From WTJY01 sp045105475 (GTDB lineage Bacteria; Chloroflexota; Anaerolineae; Promineifilales; Promineifilaceae): a DNA stretch of 25,781 nucleotides. Both the position numbers and the translations under genes were made by a program. This document shows positions 8,705 to 16,289 of this stretch, one piece after another (the first letter of the stretch is position 1; every line of letters starts with the position of its first letter). The stretch spans positions 1-25,781 of the forward strand of contig JBGCDP010000052.1 in assembly GCA_045105475.1 (NCBI GenBank). Reading direction: 5' to 3'. The notes beneath the pieces are model-generated. The model was not told the origin of the DNA, searched no databases, and saw nothing but the letters and a program-made list of their open reading frames with translations.

Positions 8705-9534
8705 TGACGCAGAGTGAACCGTTTGTCGTTGGCGCAGCAATGACCTCATTTGACCTACCAAAATTTAAAGATTGGCTATTTGCTGAAAATCGTGATCTCG
8801 AAATTCAAGATCCTTGTATCCCAGCTCTGCTAGATGCCGATTGGCGGCCGCTGGCTCAGATGCTAAAAAGCCAGCTCGATGGGTATTCCGGCCGAATGGG
8901 TATTCATGGCCCCTTCCACGGGGTCAATATCAGCGCCTTTGACAGCAAAATACAGCTGACGATTCGAGATCGCATGCTACAGGCATTAGACTTTGTTGAA
9001 TTTGTCGGGGCAACCCACATGGTTATCCACAGTCCATTTAACTATTTCGGGAATCCATTTTTAAACTTTGGCAGAGACAGCAAGCTGCAAATGCAGATCG
9101 ATGCTGCACATCGCACAATGAACGATGTTGTAGCGGCCGCGACCGATCTTAATTGCACAATTGTGATTGAAAACATCTATGACAAAAACCCTGCGATGTT
9201 GCTGGCTCTCGTTAATTCCTTTGAATCAGAATTTGTGAAAATGAGTCTAGACATAGGTCACGCGATGATCATGCATAAAACTGGGGGCGGCCCGTCACCA
9301 GATCAATGGGTTGCGGCGGCCGGAACACAGTTAGGCCACATACATCTTCAAGATACCGATAGTCTAGATGATCGGCATTGGCCACCCGGAAAAGGGCATA
9401 TCAACTTTCATGCTCTTTTCGAAGCACTCAAACAAATTGAACATAGACCGCGGCTTATCCTAGAAATGGACGATAGCGATTGGATTATGGATGGAGCAAA
9501 CCATCTTCTAAATCAAGGCGTCATATCACGCTAG
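8704..9534 (+). CDS. Sugar phosphate isomerase/epimerase-like TIM-barrel protein
   Basis: A 276-residue xylose-isomerase-like TIM barrel (AP-endonuclease-2 superfamily). Visible metal-site and strand motifs occur in order: 'GIHGPFHGV', 'MVIHSPFNY', 'IVIENIYD' (Glu ligand), 'MSLDIGHA' (Asp/His), 'HIHLQDTD' and 'LILEMDD' (Glu). This is the usual His/Glu/Asp layout for a divalent metal. These enzymes isomerise or epimerise sugars or sugar phosphates, and some members are endonuclease IV-like; the substrate is not deducible. It is translationally coupled to the NUDIX gene (one-base overlap) and followed three bases later by the YdcF-like gene, so the three products probably work together, perhaps on nucleotide-sugar or envelope precursors (inference). 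Confidence 0.8.
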   Translation: MTQSEPFVVGAAMTSFDLPKFKDWLFAENRDLEIQDPCIPALLDADWRPLAQMLKSQLDGYSGRMGIHGPFHGVNISAFDSKIQLTIRDRMLQALDFVEFVGATHMVIHSPFNYFGNPFLNFGRDSKLQMQIDAAHRTMNDVVAAATDLNCTIVIENIYDKNPAMLLALVNSFESEFVKMSLDIGHAMIMHKTGGGPSPDQWVAAAGTQLGHIHLQDTDSLDDRHWPPGKGHINFHALFEALKQIEHRPRLILEMDDSDWIMDGANHLLNQGVISR

Positions 9535-9537
9535 CAG

Positions 9538-10347
9538 GTGAGTTCTGTTTTTTTATCTAAGCTCCTTCCGCTATTTTTTTACCCAGCTGGCTTTATAAGC
9601 CTCATATTTTTAAGCCTAATCTTGCTCGACTTGTGGAAAAGATCGTGGTCATTAAATTCATGGATCGCTTTAGTCGGATTTTTAGTTGTTTTTATCAGCG
9701 GCAATTTCTACTTTGCCCATTGGATTTCTCATAGTCTCGAGTCACAATACCCACCACTTACCCAGAATCCCAATGCCGACGCCATTGTTATTTTAGGGGG
9801 TGGCACCAAGCCGAATCTACATCCTCGCCAACATCCTGAAGTAAGTGAAGGGGGTGATCGTGTCATTCATGGAGCATTTTTATTCAAAAAAGAATATGCA
9901 CCAGTAATCGTAACAACCGGGGGGTGGGTGACGGTCTATTGGGATCCGGGTGATCGATCGGAGGCGGCCGGGATGCGGGAGCTGTTGATAATGTTGGACA
10001 TACCCGAAGACAAAATAATGATCGAGCCACATTCACAAAATACTCAAGAAAATGCGCTGAACACGGTTGAATTACTTAAGGATACCGACATCAACAAAAT
10101 TGTTTTAGTCACAACAGCCCGACACATGCCCCGAGCAAAAGCTGTTTTTGAAAAACAGGGGTTTGATGTTATTCCCGCCCCAACAGATTATTTTGTGACA
10201 GGCGAACCGGATATTGCCAATGGAAACATAGGCAAGAATTTCAATCTGCTTAATTTGCCCCCTAAAGCAAAATTCATCAATGTCACAACTGAATCGATGA
10301 AAGAGTATGTAGGTTTATTTTATTATTGGCTGCGCGGATGGATTTAG
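9538..10347 (+). CDS. YdcF/ElyC/SanA family membrane protein (DUF218)
   Basis: A 269-residue protein starting at GTG 9538, three bases after the previous stop. Two hydrophobic segments (residues about 8-32 and 40-62) anchor it, followed by an extracytoplasmic DUF218 domain. The domain opens with 'NADAIVILGGGTKP' and contains 'PVIVTTGGW', 'AAGMRELL', 'PHSQNTQENALNT' and 'IVLVTTARHMPRAKAVFEKQGF', all characteristic. ElyC and SanA homologues act in envelope biogenesis (peptidoglycan or lipid carrier homeostasis). The exact reaction is not established here. It is the last gene of the NUDIX / TIM-barrel operon and is followed by a terminator. Confidence 0.9.
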   Translation: MSSVFLSKLLPLFFYPAGFISLIFLSLILLDLWKRSWSLNSWIALVGFLVVFISGNFYFAHWISHSLESQYPPLTQNPNADAIVILGGGTKPNLHPRQHPEVSEGGDRVIHGAFLFKKEYAPVIVTTGGWVTVYWDPGDRSEAAGMRELLIMLDIPEDKIMIEPHSQNTQENALNTVELLKDTDINKIVLVTTARHMPRAKAVFEKQGFDVIPAPTDYFVTGEPDIANGNIGKNFNLLNLPPKAKFINVTTESMKEYVGLFYYWLRGWI

Positions 10348-10364
10348 ACGACCCTCAGTATTCG

Positions 10365-10397
10365 AGTGAGGAAAAGAAACTCTCTTCCTCACTTTTT
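10365..10397 (+). terminator. Terminator of the NUDIX / TIM-barrel / YdcF operon
   Basis: AGTGAGGAA (10365-10373) pairs with TTCCTCACT (10385-10393), followed by a T-run ending at 10397. Confidence 0.8.
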
Positions 10398-10416
10398 CCA
10401 TTGCTTCTAGGGTTAT

Positions 10417-10581
10417 CTAGAAGTGTGCGCCGCCGCCGGTTGAACCGAACAAACTAGTTACCAAAGGTACAACGAGTGCGAGTGCCAAAACAATGTAGAT
10501 CGCAATAATGACCCAGTCACGAGCTGTGCGGATTTTTTTTACATCTCTATCTTTATATGCGGAAGGTGGTTTTTTTGCCAT
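10417..10581 (-). CDS. Small single-pass membrane protein (54 residues)
   Basis: The ATG at 10581 is preceded by GGAG at a six-base spacing, which favours it over an upstream in-frame start at 10611. The product has a basic, soluble N-terminus (MAKKPPSAYKDRD, then KKIRTARD), one hydrophobic helix at about residues 19-42, and a short Gly-rich tail ending GGGAHF. The positive-inside rule puts the N-terminus in the cytoplasm. I do not recognise a named family. The gene lies tail to tail with the YdcF-like gene and divergent from the SnoaL-like gene, so it has its own promoter. Codon use, a good ribosome binding site and a plausible TM topology make it a real gene. Confidence 0.7.
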   Translation of the reverse strand: MAKKPPSAYKDRDVKKIRTARDWVIIAIYIVLALALVVPLVTSLFGSTGGGAHF

Positions 10582-10768
10582 ATTAATCTCCAATTCCGGC
10601 CGATTGATCATTCCCTTCTATCGGCCGATATTATTTTTATTTTACAAACAAGTTAAGTGCCAAACAGCGGTCACCTAGCTTGTGAAGAGTTGAACATTCT
10701 CACAAAAAATGTAAGATGGATCGATTATAGCACAGCTCTATTCAGGATTAAGAGGATAAAAGTTAGAT

Positions 10769-11209
10769 ATGAAGAATTTTTCAAAAACAGAGGAAGATGA
10801 AATCTCAGCTGAGATTAAACGGTTACACGATTTTTTTATCGACTGGTTTAACGGCGTCGTACCTGAAACAAAAGAACAGTTCAAACGATTTAGTACGGCA
10901 ACCTCTGCTGATTTTATGATTGCACACCCATCAGGTGAGCTAGACCCTATTGATAATTTAACCAGCAGCCTTTATAACGCTTATAAAAAAAGGCTGGGGT
11001 TAGACATTAAAGTCAAAAATATGTGTATCCAACATAAAATGGGGGATTATTATCTGGCAACCTATGAAGAATGGCAGTTAGAAAAAGGAGATTCAGAATG
11101 GCGCGGCCGACTCAGTACTGTATTGTTGAGTAGAAACAAACAAGCTCCGGCCGGACTAATGTGGCACCACGTTCATGAAACGTGGTTACCTGAAAGCAGC
11201 AAACTTTAG
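10769..11209 (+). CDS. SnoaL/NTF2-like domain protein (hypothetical)
   Basis: A 146-residue soluble protein. A helical N-terminus with 'EIKRLHDFFIDWFNG', a central 'ADFMIAHPSGEL' strand pair, and C-terminal antiparallel strands ('YYLATYEEWQLE', 'RLSTVLLSRN', 'GLMWHHVHETWLP') match the cone-shaped NTF2-like fold seen in SnoaL/DUF4440 proteins. No catalytic residue set can be assigned, so it may be an enzyme or a binding protein. It ends one base before the stop of the bactofilin-like gene on the opposite strand. The fold call is by pattern only. Confidence 0.65.
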   Translation: MKNFSKTEEDEISAEIKRLHDFFIDWFNGVVPETKEQFKRFSTATSADFMIAHPSGELDPIDNLTSSLYNAYKKRLGLDIKVKNMCIQHKMGDYYLATYEEWQLEKGDSEWRGRLSTVLLSRNKQAPAGLMWHHVHETWLPESSKL

Positions 11210-11210
11210 A

Positions 11211-12407
11211 TTAGACCTGGCTTGGTAGCTGCTCAATACGAGGAGCAAGAAACAGTCCCCCTAACGTTAAAACAAAAGCGAACCACGATACGCTAAATCC
11301 GAAAAGCGGTAGAGGGAGCGACTGCAAAGCAACAATTAGGCCACATCCAAACAATAGTCCTTGAAACGGGAGTTCAGACAGACGCTGACCAATCCAAAAT
11401 CCAGCAATCAAAGGGCTTAGGAACCATAAAGTCCCCAAACCGAAAATAATAAATCCAGCAAAAGTTATAGCCGCCAACCCTCCCCAAAAAAAGGAAATTA
11501 GGATAGCAAATGCGAAAGAGCCCAAGAAGAGAGTGGTGGAAATGGTTAGACCTAGCCAGCCAGCCCATCCCGGTCGCAAATTAATTGCGGCAACCGGCTC
11601 AATCAACCAGTTAGGGCGAAAACGCAAAATAAACCAGCCTAAAATAGAAAGCCCAGCAATACGGCCGAAAATTGTACGCAAGATAAGCAACCAATCGGTC
11701 GGCTCCGGTTCAATCGCATCATAATTAATCGTTTCAGTGAGGGTTGAAACTTCAGCAGGAATAGCGCTACGGTAGCGAAAACCTTCTGGCCCTAATACCC
11801 GGCTTTCTTCATCTACCACAATTTGCAAAACCGAAATATCAATATTGCCGTTGATCTTACTCTGCTCGAGCTCTAGCCCTGTGATATTTCCAAGTACATC
11901 CCCTTTTATCTCACTATTTTCAAGCGAGAGTAAGCCACTATAGCCATAGGCATCTCCCTCGATCATTCCGCCCAAAATATGCGTCCCAAAAACAAGATTC
12001 CGATTGTCTCCAATTTGAAATTGGGCTTCATACCCAGGCACACCTAACCAACCGGCGAACGTCAAATCTTCTTTAACAGTTCCTTGGATACTAATAGAAG
12101 GAGCAGCTGCACGTACGTCGCCATTCACAACCCCATCTATCAGTAAGCCACCCCCAACAAAGATAACATCGCCGTTTACTTCACCCTGGATGCGTAAAAA
12201 GTCACCGACGGCAACCACATCACCATTCAGAGTCCCTTCAATTGTAATATCGCCACCAGAAACATAGAGATCATCATTTAAAGTTTGATCGGCTTCAAGC
12301 AACCATGAATCGGCCCCAGAAATTACTTCGGCTGCAGTAACTGTTCCCACTGTCAAAAACGTGAAAACAAAAATAATGAGTAGGGTCCGGTAATAAGGTT
12401 TAAGCAT
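11211..12407 (-). CDS. Bactofilin-like (polymer-forming) protein with signal peptide and four C-terminal TM segments
   Basis: A 398-residue protein. Residues 1-26 are a signal peptide ending T-A-A-A-E. Residues about 35-215 are a chain of short beta repeats, including 'NGDVVAVGDFLRIQGEVNGD' and 'GVVNGDVRAAAPSISIQGTV', the glycine-turn pattern of bactofilins (polymer-forming cytoskeletal family). Residues about 240-390 hold four or more hydrophobic helices. Unlike cytoplasmic bactofilins, this version is exported and membrane-tethered, an architecture seen in many Chloroflexota and Firmicutes proteins. A structural or envelope-scaffolding role is inferred. A small hairpin (AGCAT at 12403-12407, ATGCT at 12414-12418) overlaps the start codon. 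It lies 54 bp downstream of the crotonase gene on the same strand. Confidence 0.8.
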   Translation of the reverse strand: MLKPYYRTLLIIFVFTFLTVGTVTAAEVISGADSWLLEADQTLNDDLYVSGGDITIEGTLNGDVVAVGDFLRIQGEVNGDVIFVGGGLLIDGVVNGDVRAAAPSISIQGTVKEDLTFAGWLGVPGYEAQFQIGDNRNLVFGTHILGGMIEGDAYGYSGLLSLENSEIKGDVLGNITGLELEQSKINGNIDISVLQIVVDEESRVLGPEGFRYRSAIPAEVSTLTETINYDAIEPEPTDWLLILRTIFGRIAGLSILGWFILRFRPNWLIEPVAAINLRPGWAGWLGLTISTTLFLGSFAFAILISFFWGGLAAITFAGFIIFGLGTLWFLSPLIAGFWIGQRLSELPFQGLLFGCGLIVALQSLPLPLFGFSVSWFAFVLTLGGLFLAPRIEQLPSQV

Positions 12408-12461
12408 AGAGACATGCTAGAGACTGTTTGCTATAAAAATGACAGCCTCCAGCACCTAGTT

Positions 12462-13235
12462 TTATTGATTGGTCCAGTTCGGTTTCCGTTTGTTAACAAA
12501 TGCATCCATTCCTTCTTTTTGATCATCAGTCGCAAAAAGTGAATAGAAGAGCGTTCGTTCGTGAGCAACACTGGCAGCTAACGGCATTTCAAACGAGGCA
12601 TTGACAGCAGCTTTTGCTGCTTGCACAGCAATTTGAGCACGATGTGCGATTTCGTTAGCAAATTTCACGGCTTCGTCCATCATAACTTCGGGTGGAAAGA
12701 CACGATTGATCAAACCATATTTCTCGGCTTCAGCTGCAGATAAAAAGCGGCCGTTGATACAGATTTCCATTGCCAACGCTTTACCAACCGCTTTGGTCAT
12801 CCGTTGAGTACCGCCAGCCCCAGGAATAATTCCCAGATTGATTTCTGGCTGACCAAACTGTGCCGTTTCACTCGCGACGATCATGTCACACGCCATCGCA
12901 AATTCACAGCCACCGCCTAAAGCAAAGCCTGAAACAGCCGCAATCACAACCTTTTTAATATTCCGAAAACGGTCCCATTGATTAATGAAAGAGCTTTGAC
13001 CCATTTTGACAACCGTTGCAGAAGCCATTTCTTTAATGTCAGCTCCGGCCGCAAACGCCCGATCACTTCCAGTCACTATCATGCAGCCAATTTCAGGATC
13101 AGCATCAAATGCTTCGAGGGCCGTCATCGTTTCTTGCATCAAGCCAGGGCTTAGTGCATTTAAAGCTTTCGGCCGATTAAATTGAACAACGCCAACTTTC
13201 CCTTCGGTTCGGGTCAAAATATATTCATAACTCAT
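12462..13235 (-). CDS. Enoyl-CoA hydratase (crotonase family)
   Basis: A 257-residue crotonase that would hydrate trans-2-enoyl-CoA to 3-hydroxyacyl-CoA. The start is the ATG at 13235, with GTGAGG seven bases upstream; an in-frame GTG at 13247 is less likely. The oxyanion-hole segments 'FAAGADIKEM' (61-70) and 'SGFALGGGCEFAMACD' (102-117) are present, and both catalytic glutamates are visible: E111 (in GGCEF) and E131 (in QPEINLG), matching the E144/E164 pair of the rat mitochondrial enzyme. It is therefore expected to be an active hydratase rather than an isomerase-type relative. No other beta-oxidation gene is next to it. The specific substrate is unknown. Confidence 0.92.
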   Translation of the reverse strand: MSYEYILTRTEGKVGVVQFNRPKALNALSPGLMQETMTALEAFDADPEIGCMIVTGSDRAFAAGADIKEMASATVVKMGQSSFINQWDRFRNIKKVVIAAVSGFALGGGCEFAMACDMIVASETAQFGQPEINLGIIPGAGGTQRMTKAVGKALAMEICINGRFLSAAEAEKYGLINRVFPPEVMMDEAVKFANEIAHRAQIAVQAAKAAVNASFEMPLAASVAHERTLFYSLFATDDQKEGMDAFVNKRKPNWTNQ

Positions 13236-13351
13236 GGGATACCTCACTTTTTAACTAATCAGCACATCAGCACTAAACAAAAGAAGCTGATAGGTTAGAT
13301 TTTTAATTAAATAAGTTTATGGTGATTTAGCATTCGCAACCACATTCAGCA

Positions 13352-14179
13352 TCAAATACGATAATCGTCTAACTCTGTCGGCCACAGGCGCCAAATCAAA
13401 ATGGCAAAAAGAACACCTGTAACTGTAAAAAAGAGCGGGCTGTAATTGGTTTCATTTAGAAACTCAAACGGAGGTAGCAGTTCCCACACCGTTAGGCTTT
13501 GCATCGCTTGTACAATTACAATGCCCAAAATACTCCCAGTACGTAGTCGAATCATACCGTATAAAATTCCCCACGTCGCCATATAAAGGATAGACACGGC
13601 CGTTAGCCACACAGATCCAAACAGTGGTTCTAAAAATCGAGCTTCTTGGAAAAAGAAGAAGGCAATCCCAGCAAAAAGGAGCCCACTTACAACCGCGGCC
13701 GTCAAGCCTCCCCAAGCATCTGAAACGCTTTTAAATACGAGGCTAAATGTCCAAAGCTGTACGGCAAACGCTTCAAATATAAGCAGGTAGAAAAAAATCG
13801 GGGAAAGTGGCTCAACCAACATAGCATTTTCATCAATCGCAAGAAAAAAGATGCGGGCAAGCAAAATGACAACCCACGCTAAGAAAGCAAACCCAGAACC
13901 GGCAAACATCGGCCGGCCGCCTCGCAACCCCATCCCGCTAGTGCCATATTTATTCATTCCATAAAACATCGAAATCAAACCTAAGCTAGCCAGAATAATT
14001 GAGCTACTCGCCAATGATCCGGACGAAGCGCCTGTCAAACGGATCACCACTTGCCCTAAGAGAAAGGCACCAAATAACGGAACCCCAATAGCAAAAATCA
14101 CATCTGACATATTTCGCTGTGGTTGCTTCCCGGACTGTGCTCGGCCAACGGTTTTGGTTTTTTTCGATTTTTTAGACAT
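13352..14179 (-). CDS. CPBP-like membrane protein lacking catalytic residues
   Basis: A 275-residue integral membrane protein with a Lys-rich cytoplasmic N-terminus (1-24) and about seven or eight hydrophobic segments. The second half resembles CPBP (Abi) intramembrane proteases: a motif-1-like 'EAFAVQLWTFSLVFKSVSD' (from E136), a motif-2-like 'GLLFAGIAF' (about 166-174), and a motif-3-like 'YGMIRLRTGSILGIVIVQAM' (about 207-226). The consensus catalytic residues are missing: E-E-x3-R is EAFAVQ, the motif-2 His is Phe, and the motif-3 His is Gln224. It would be a non-proteolytic homologue, or an unrelated multi-TM protein with coincidental similarity. It heads a minus-strand group upstream of the crotonase gene and lies beside the DnaA-box region. 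Confidence 0.5.
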   Translation of the reverse strand: MSKKSKKTKTVGRAQSGKQPQRNMSDVIFAIGVPLFGAFLLGQVVIRLTGASSGSLASSSIILASLGLISMFYGMNKYGTSGMGLRGGRPMFAGSGFAFLAWVVILLARIFFLAIDENAMLVEPLSPIFFYLLIFEAFAVQLWTFSLVFKSVSDAWGGLTAAVVSGLLFAGIAFFFFQEARFLEPLFGSVWLTAVSILYMATWGILYGMIRLRTGSILGIVIVQAMQSLTVWELLPPFEFLNETNYSPLFFTVTGVLFAILIWRLWPTELDDYRI

Positions 14180-14732
14180 ACCTCAAAGTTTATCACCCAC
14201 ATCCCGACATTCCAGAACAATCCCGTAAGAATGCGGACCTTAATACCCCCTATATGTGGGTATAAAATATCATACAATCTTTACAAATATCCCAAATCTG
14301 TGGGATATGCGAAGCCGCATAGTGTGGATAAGTGGTGCAAAACTGTGGAATAACCCCCTTTTTAGTGGATAACTTTTCACTTTTTCCCACAACCTCGTGT
14401 ATTTATGGCTTTTATCGGTCAGGAATATCTTCCGTTAACAACATGTTAAGACCCACATATGGGGGTTACTACATAAAAGTACTAATTTCAAGCTTTTATC
14501 GCCAAAAAAGTTATCCAAGGGTTGGGTCCGAGGTTATACACAGTTGCCCCCTAGAAAAAATTGTTTTGTAACAGTACATCCTGGGGTGAAGCGATTCTCC
14601 CCCCAGGATGCAGGGCGAGAAAAAAGTTATCCCCACTTTCCACACCCCCTACTACGACTCCTAAATTCTTACTTATATATATCTAAGTTATACAATGTTT
14701 ATACAACCTGTACTTAAAACCAAAAGCGCTGA
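14180..14732. other. Gene-free, palindrome-rich region with DnaA boxes: candidate chromosomal replication origin
   Basis: No convincing gene lies here. Perfect DnaA boxes are TGTGGATAA (14323-14331, minus orientation) and TTATACACA (14534-14542). One-mismatch boxes are AGTGGATAA (14364-14372) and TTATCCCCA (14627-14635), and TTATCCAAG (14511-14519) is weaker. Hairpins include ATATCCCA/TGGGATAT (14287-14294 / 14301-14308) and ATGCG/CGCAT (14307-14311 / 14316-14320). CCCCCTATATGTGGG (14246-14260) and CCCACATATGGGGG (14452-14465) form a distant, near-perfect inverted pair. A strongly AT-rich stretch at 14661-14707 could be the unwinding element. A further perfect box (TGTGAATAA) lies at 15253-15261. 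CGGCCG is absent from this stretch. Confidence 0.55.
14577..14610. repeat. 10-bp perfect inverted repeat in the origin-like region
   Basis: CATCCTGGGG (14577-14586) and CCCCAGGATG (14601-14610) pair perfectly around a 14-base loop. No T-run follows, so this is not a normal terminator; it may be a structural or protein-binding element. Confidence 0.75.
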
Positions 14733-15230
14733 CTAACTGACACAACCCTCACAGAAATAAATATAATCAAGTGATGTTGTTGGATATCCTAACTGATACA
14801 AAATGGGGGTCATTTGACTGCGATGATCGGTTGCGTGATTGAACACATGCTGGATGATGTCCGCAATAAAGCATTGGCGCTGATTTCCTTCGGTCCCAAT
14901 AAATGTGCAGATTGACATCGCTTGCTCGTCAGTTAAGTTATTTAGATAGGTTTGCCAGCGCGTTCTGACTTCTTTCCATGTATCTACAATTTCTTCAACC
15001 GATTTAAAATCATCTGTTCCATACAATATCATTGGGCTATTACCATTTAAACGCTCGATCCAAATAATTTCGGCCGCCAAGCTATGTGCTAGCAATCCAT
15101 GTAGCGATCCCCAGAAAAACGGCCGCTCCATTGTGAATTCATCTTTCGGAATTTGGCTGACAGATTCGATGACATGGTTCCATGCCCAATCGTTATAGGT
15201 TGCTAATTTTTGTAATCTCTCGACAATCAT
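14733..15230 (-). CDS. DinB family protein
   Basis: A 165-residue four-helix-bundle protein of the DinB/YfiT superfamily. It opens with 'LATYNDWAWNHVIESV' and has the helix-2 motif 'SLHGLLAHSLAAEIIWIERL' and the C-terminal 'QHVFNHATDHRSQM'. The usual metal-binding histidine triad is visible as H49, H132 and H136. Members bind Ni/Zn and include thiol-dependent S-transferases (bacillithiol or mycothiol type) and stress-induced proteins; the reaction here is unknown. The C-terminus carries C-x2-C ('FCEGC'). AAAGGATG lies upstream of the ATG for ribosome binding. A perfect DnaA box (15253-15261) is 22 bp upstream of the start. Confidence 0.85.
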   Translation of the reverse strand: MIVERLQKLATYNDWAWNHVIESVSQIPKDEFTMERPFFWGSLHGLLAHSLAAEIIWIERLNGNSPMILYGTDDFKSVEEIVDTWKEVRTRWQTYLNNLTDEQAMSICTFIGTEGNQRQCFIADIIQHVFNHATDHRSQMTPILYQLGYPTTSLDYIYFCEGCVS

Positions 15231-15313
15231 TCAAACCATCCTTTTATTTGTATGTGAATAACGGATCGATGTGTTAGCTGATCCTGTTCTCATTGTTTCT
15301 AACAATTTAAATT

Positions 15314-15916
15314 ATGACAAACGAAACTTATCAACGATTTGTAGAACGGTATGAAACGGGGCAGCTTCCTTGGAATGATGAGCTTCCTCCGCCGGAGGTA
15401 ATTGCGCTTGTACCTAAATTAGAACCCGGCCGGGCGTTAGACCTCGGCTGCGGCTATGGGCGGACCGCCATTTATCTGGCAAAGCACGGCTGGATGGCTG
15501 ACGGAATTGATTATGTTCCAGCGGCCATCGCCGGTGCCCAACAAAGAGCTGCAGATGCAGGCTTGGCGGCGCAGGTAAATTTCTATGAAGGGTCGGCTTC
15601 ATCGCCCGACATGCTAACTGGACCATACGATTTGGCCATCGATATCGGTTGCATGCACTCTTTTCCTGACGAAGAGCTTGTTGAATATCGAGATAGTTTG
15701 AAAAGATTGTTGCGGCCGGGGGCTATCTACTTGTTGTTTGCTCACGTGCGCAATGAAAAGCTTGAAGAAGGAGAACGGCCACATGGAATCATGGCCGGCC
15801 GGATAGACTCACTTTTTGCAGACGGCTTTCGCCAAGATCATATTGAAGTCGGCACAACCCAGGTTGAGGATCGAGATCCATGGCGATCAGCTTGGGTTTG
15901 GTTTACTCGAATTTAG
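15314..15916 (+). CDS. Class I SAM-dependent methyltransferase
   Basis: A 200-residue Rossmann-fold methyltransferase. Motif I 'ALDLGCGYGRTAIYLAKHG' (about 41-59) binds S-adenosylmethionine, with the acidic motif II 'DGIDYVPAAI' and 'DLAIDIGCMHSF' (motif IV). The pattern resembles the thiopurine/tellurite (TehB/TPMT-like) group, but the substrate is not fixed by these motifs. It lies divergent from the DinB gene, with a terminator shared by tRNA-Sec 7 bp downstream. The sequence carries three CGGCCG hexamers. Confidence 0.85.
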   Translation: MTNETYQRFVERYETGQLPWNDELPPPEVIALVPKLEPGRALDLGCGYGRTAIYLAKHGWMADGIDYVPAAIAGAQQRAADAGLAAQVNFYEGSASSPDMLTGPYDLAIDIGCMHSFPDEELVEYRDSLKRLLRPGAIYLLFAHVRNEKLEEGERPHGIMAGRIDSLFADGFRQDHIEVGTTQVEDRDPWRSAWVWFTRI

Positions 15917-15922
15917 GCAAAA

Positions 15923-15948
15923 AAAAAGCATGAAAACTCATGCTTTTT
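15923..15948 (-). terminator. Bidirectional terminator between methyltransferase and tRNA-Sec
   Basis: AAAAAGCATGA (15923-15933) pairs perfectly with TCATGCTTTTT (15938-15948) around a four-base loop. On the minus strand a run of nine T follows, ending tRNA-Sec transcription. On the plus strand five T serve the methyltransferase gene. Confidence 0.85.
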
Positions 15949-15950
15949 AG

Positions 15951-16046
15951 CGGGAATGGATGGGAGTCGAACCCACCGCCGCTTACTCAGTGCAACCGGC
16001 CACTGGTTTTGAAGACCAGGGCAACCACCGGGTCACAACCACTCCC
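15951..16046 (-). tRNA. selC: tRNA-Sec (anticodon TCA)
   Basis: The 96-nt minus-strand transcript has the bacterial Sec architecture: an 8-bp acceptor stem (GGGAGTGG with CCATTCCC), a 5-bp T stem (GTGGG/CCCAT) with loop TTCGACT, a 6-bp D stem (GTGACC/GGTTGC, with wobbles), a long variable arm closed by GCCG/CGGC, and anticodon loop CTTCAAA in the stem CTGGT/ACCAG. The discriminator is G, as in other Sec tRNAs, and CCA is not encoded. It decodes UGA with selenocysteine when SelA, SelB and SelD are present; none of these is in the window. Confidence 0.95.
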
Positions 16047-16071
16047 CTGATTGATCTACTTTAATTTGATC

Positions 16072-16100
16072 AGTATAACAGAACGCTAGACGGCGCCAAA
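16072..16100 (-). promoter_or_regulatory. Possible promoter of tRNA-Sec
   Basis: Read on the minus strand, TATACT (16077-16072) lies 16 bp after TTGGCG (16099-16094), giving a predicted start near 16065, about 20 bp before the tRNA. The -35 match is weak. Confidence 0.4.
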
Positions 16101-16154
16101 CTCTCTGACCTTACTTTTTCATACTTGGATTGTGTAAATAGCTCTAAGAATTAT

Positions 16155-16183
16155 TTGACTTCCACTTAGGTATTTAATAGAAT
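16155..16183 (+). promoter_or_regulatory. Promoter of the tRNA-Phe/Gly/Cys cluster
   Basis: TTGACT (16155-16160), a 17-bp spacer, then TAGAAT (16178-16183). Transcription would start near 16190, about 26 bases before tRNA-Phe. Confidence 0.65.
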
Positions 16184-16215
16184 TCTGATCCCTTCACGGA
16201 AACACTGAAGGAAAT

Positions 16216-16288
16216 GCCGAGATAGCTCAGTTGGTAGAGCACTGCACTGAAAATGCAGGTGTCCCCAGTTCGAGTCTGGGTCTTGGCA
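16216..16288 (+). tRNA. tRNA-Phe (anticodon GAA)
   Basis: A 73-nt cloverleaf with acceptor GCCGAGA/TCTTGGC, anticodon loop CTGAAAA in the stem TGCA.../...TGCA, T loop TTCGAGT, and discriminator A. CCA is not encoded. Confidence 0.97.
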
Positions 16289-16289
16289 C

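Noticed and set aside
5396..9031. Perfect DnaA boxes inside recG (5396-5404) and the TIM-barrel gene (9023-9031)
   Set aside because: Single sites in coding sequence with ordinary codons; not used as origin evidence, though counted in the window total.
14123..14571. Two overlapping plus-strand reading frames of 76 and 79 codons in the origin-like region
   Set aside because: They overlap hairpins and DnaA boxes, begin antisense inside the CPBP-like gene, have no ribosome binding site and show no recognisable protein features.
14733..15230. DinB gene as a DNA polymerase IV
   Set aside because: The protein is a small four-helix bundle with a His triad, unrelated to the Y-family polymerase of the same name.
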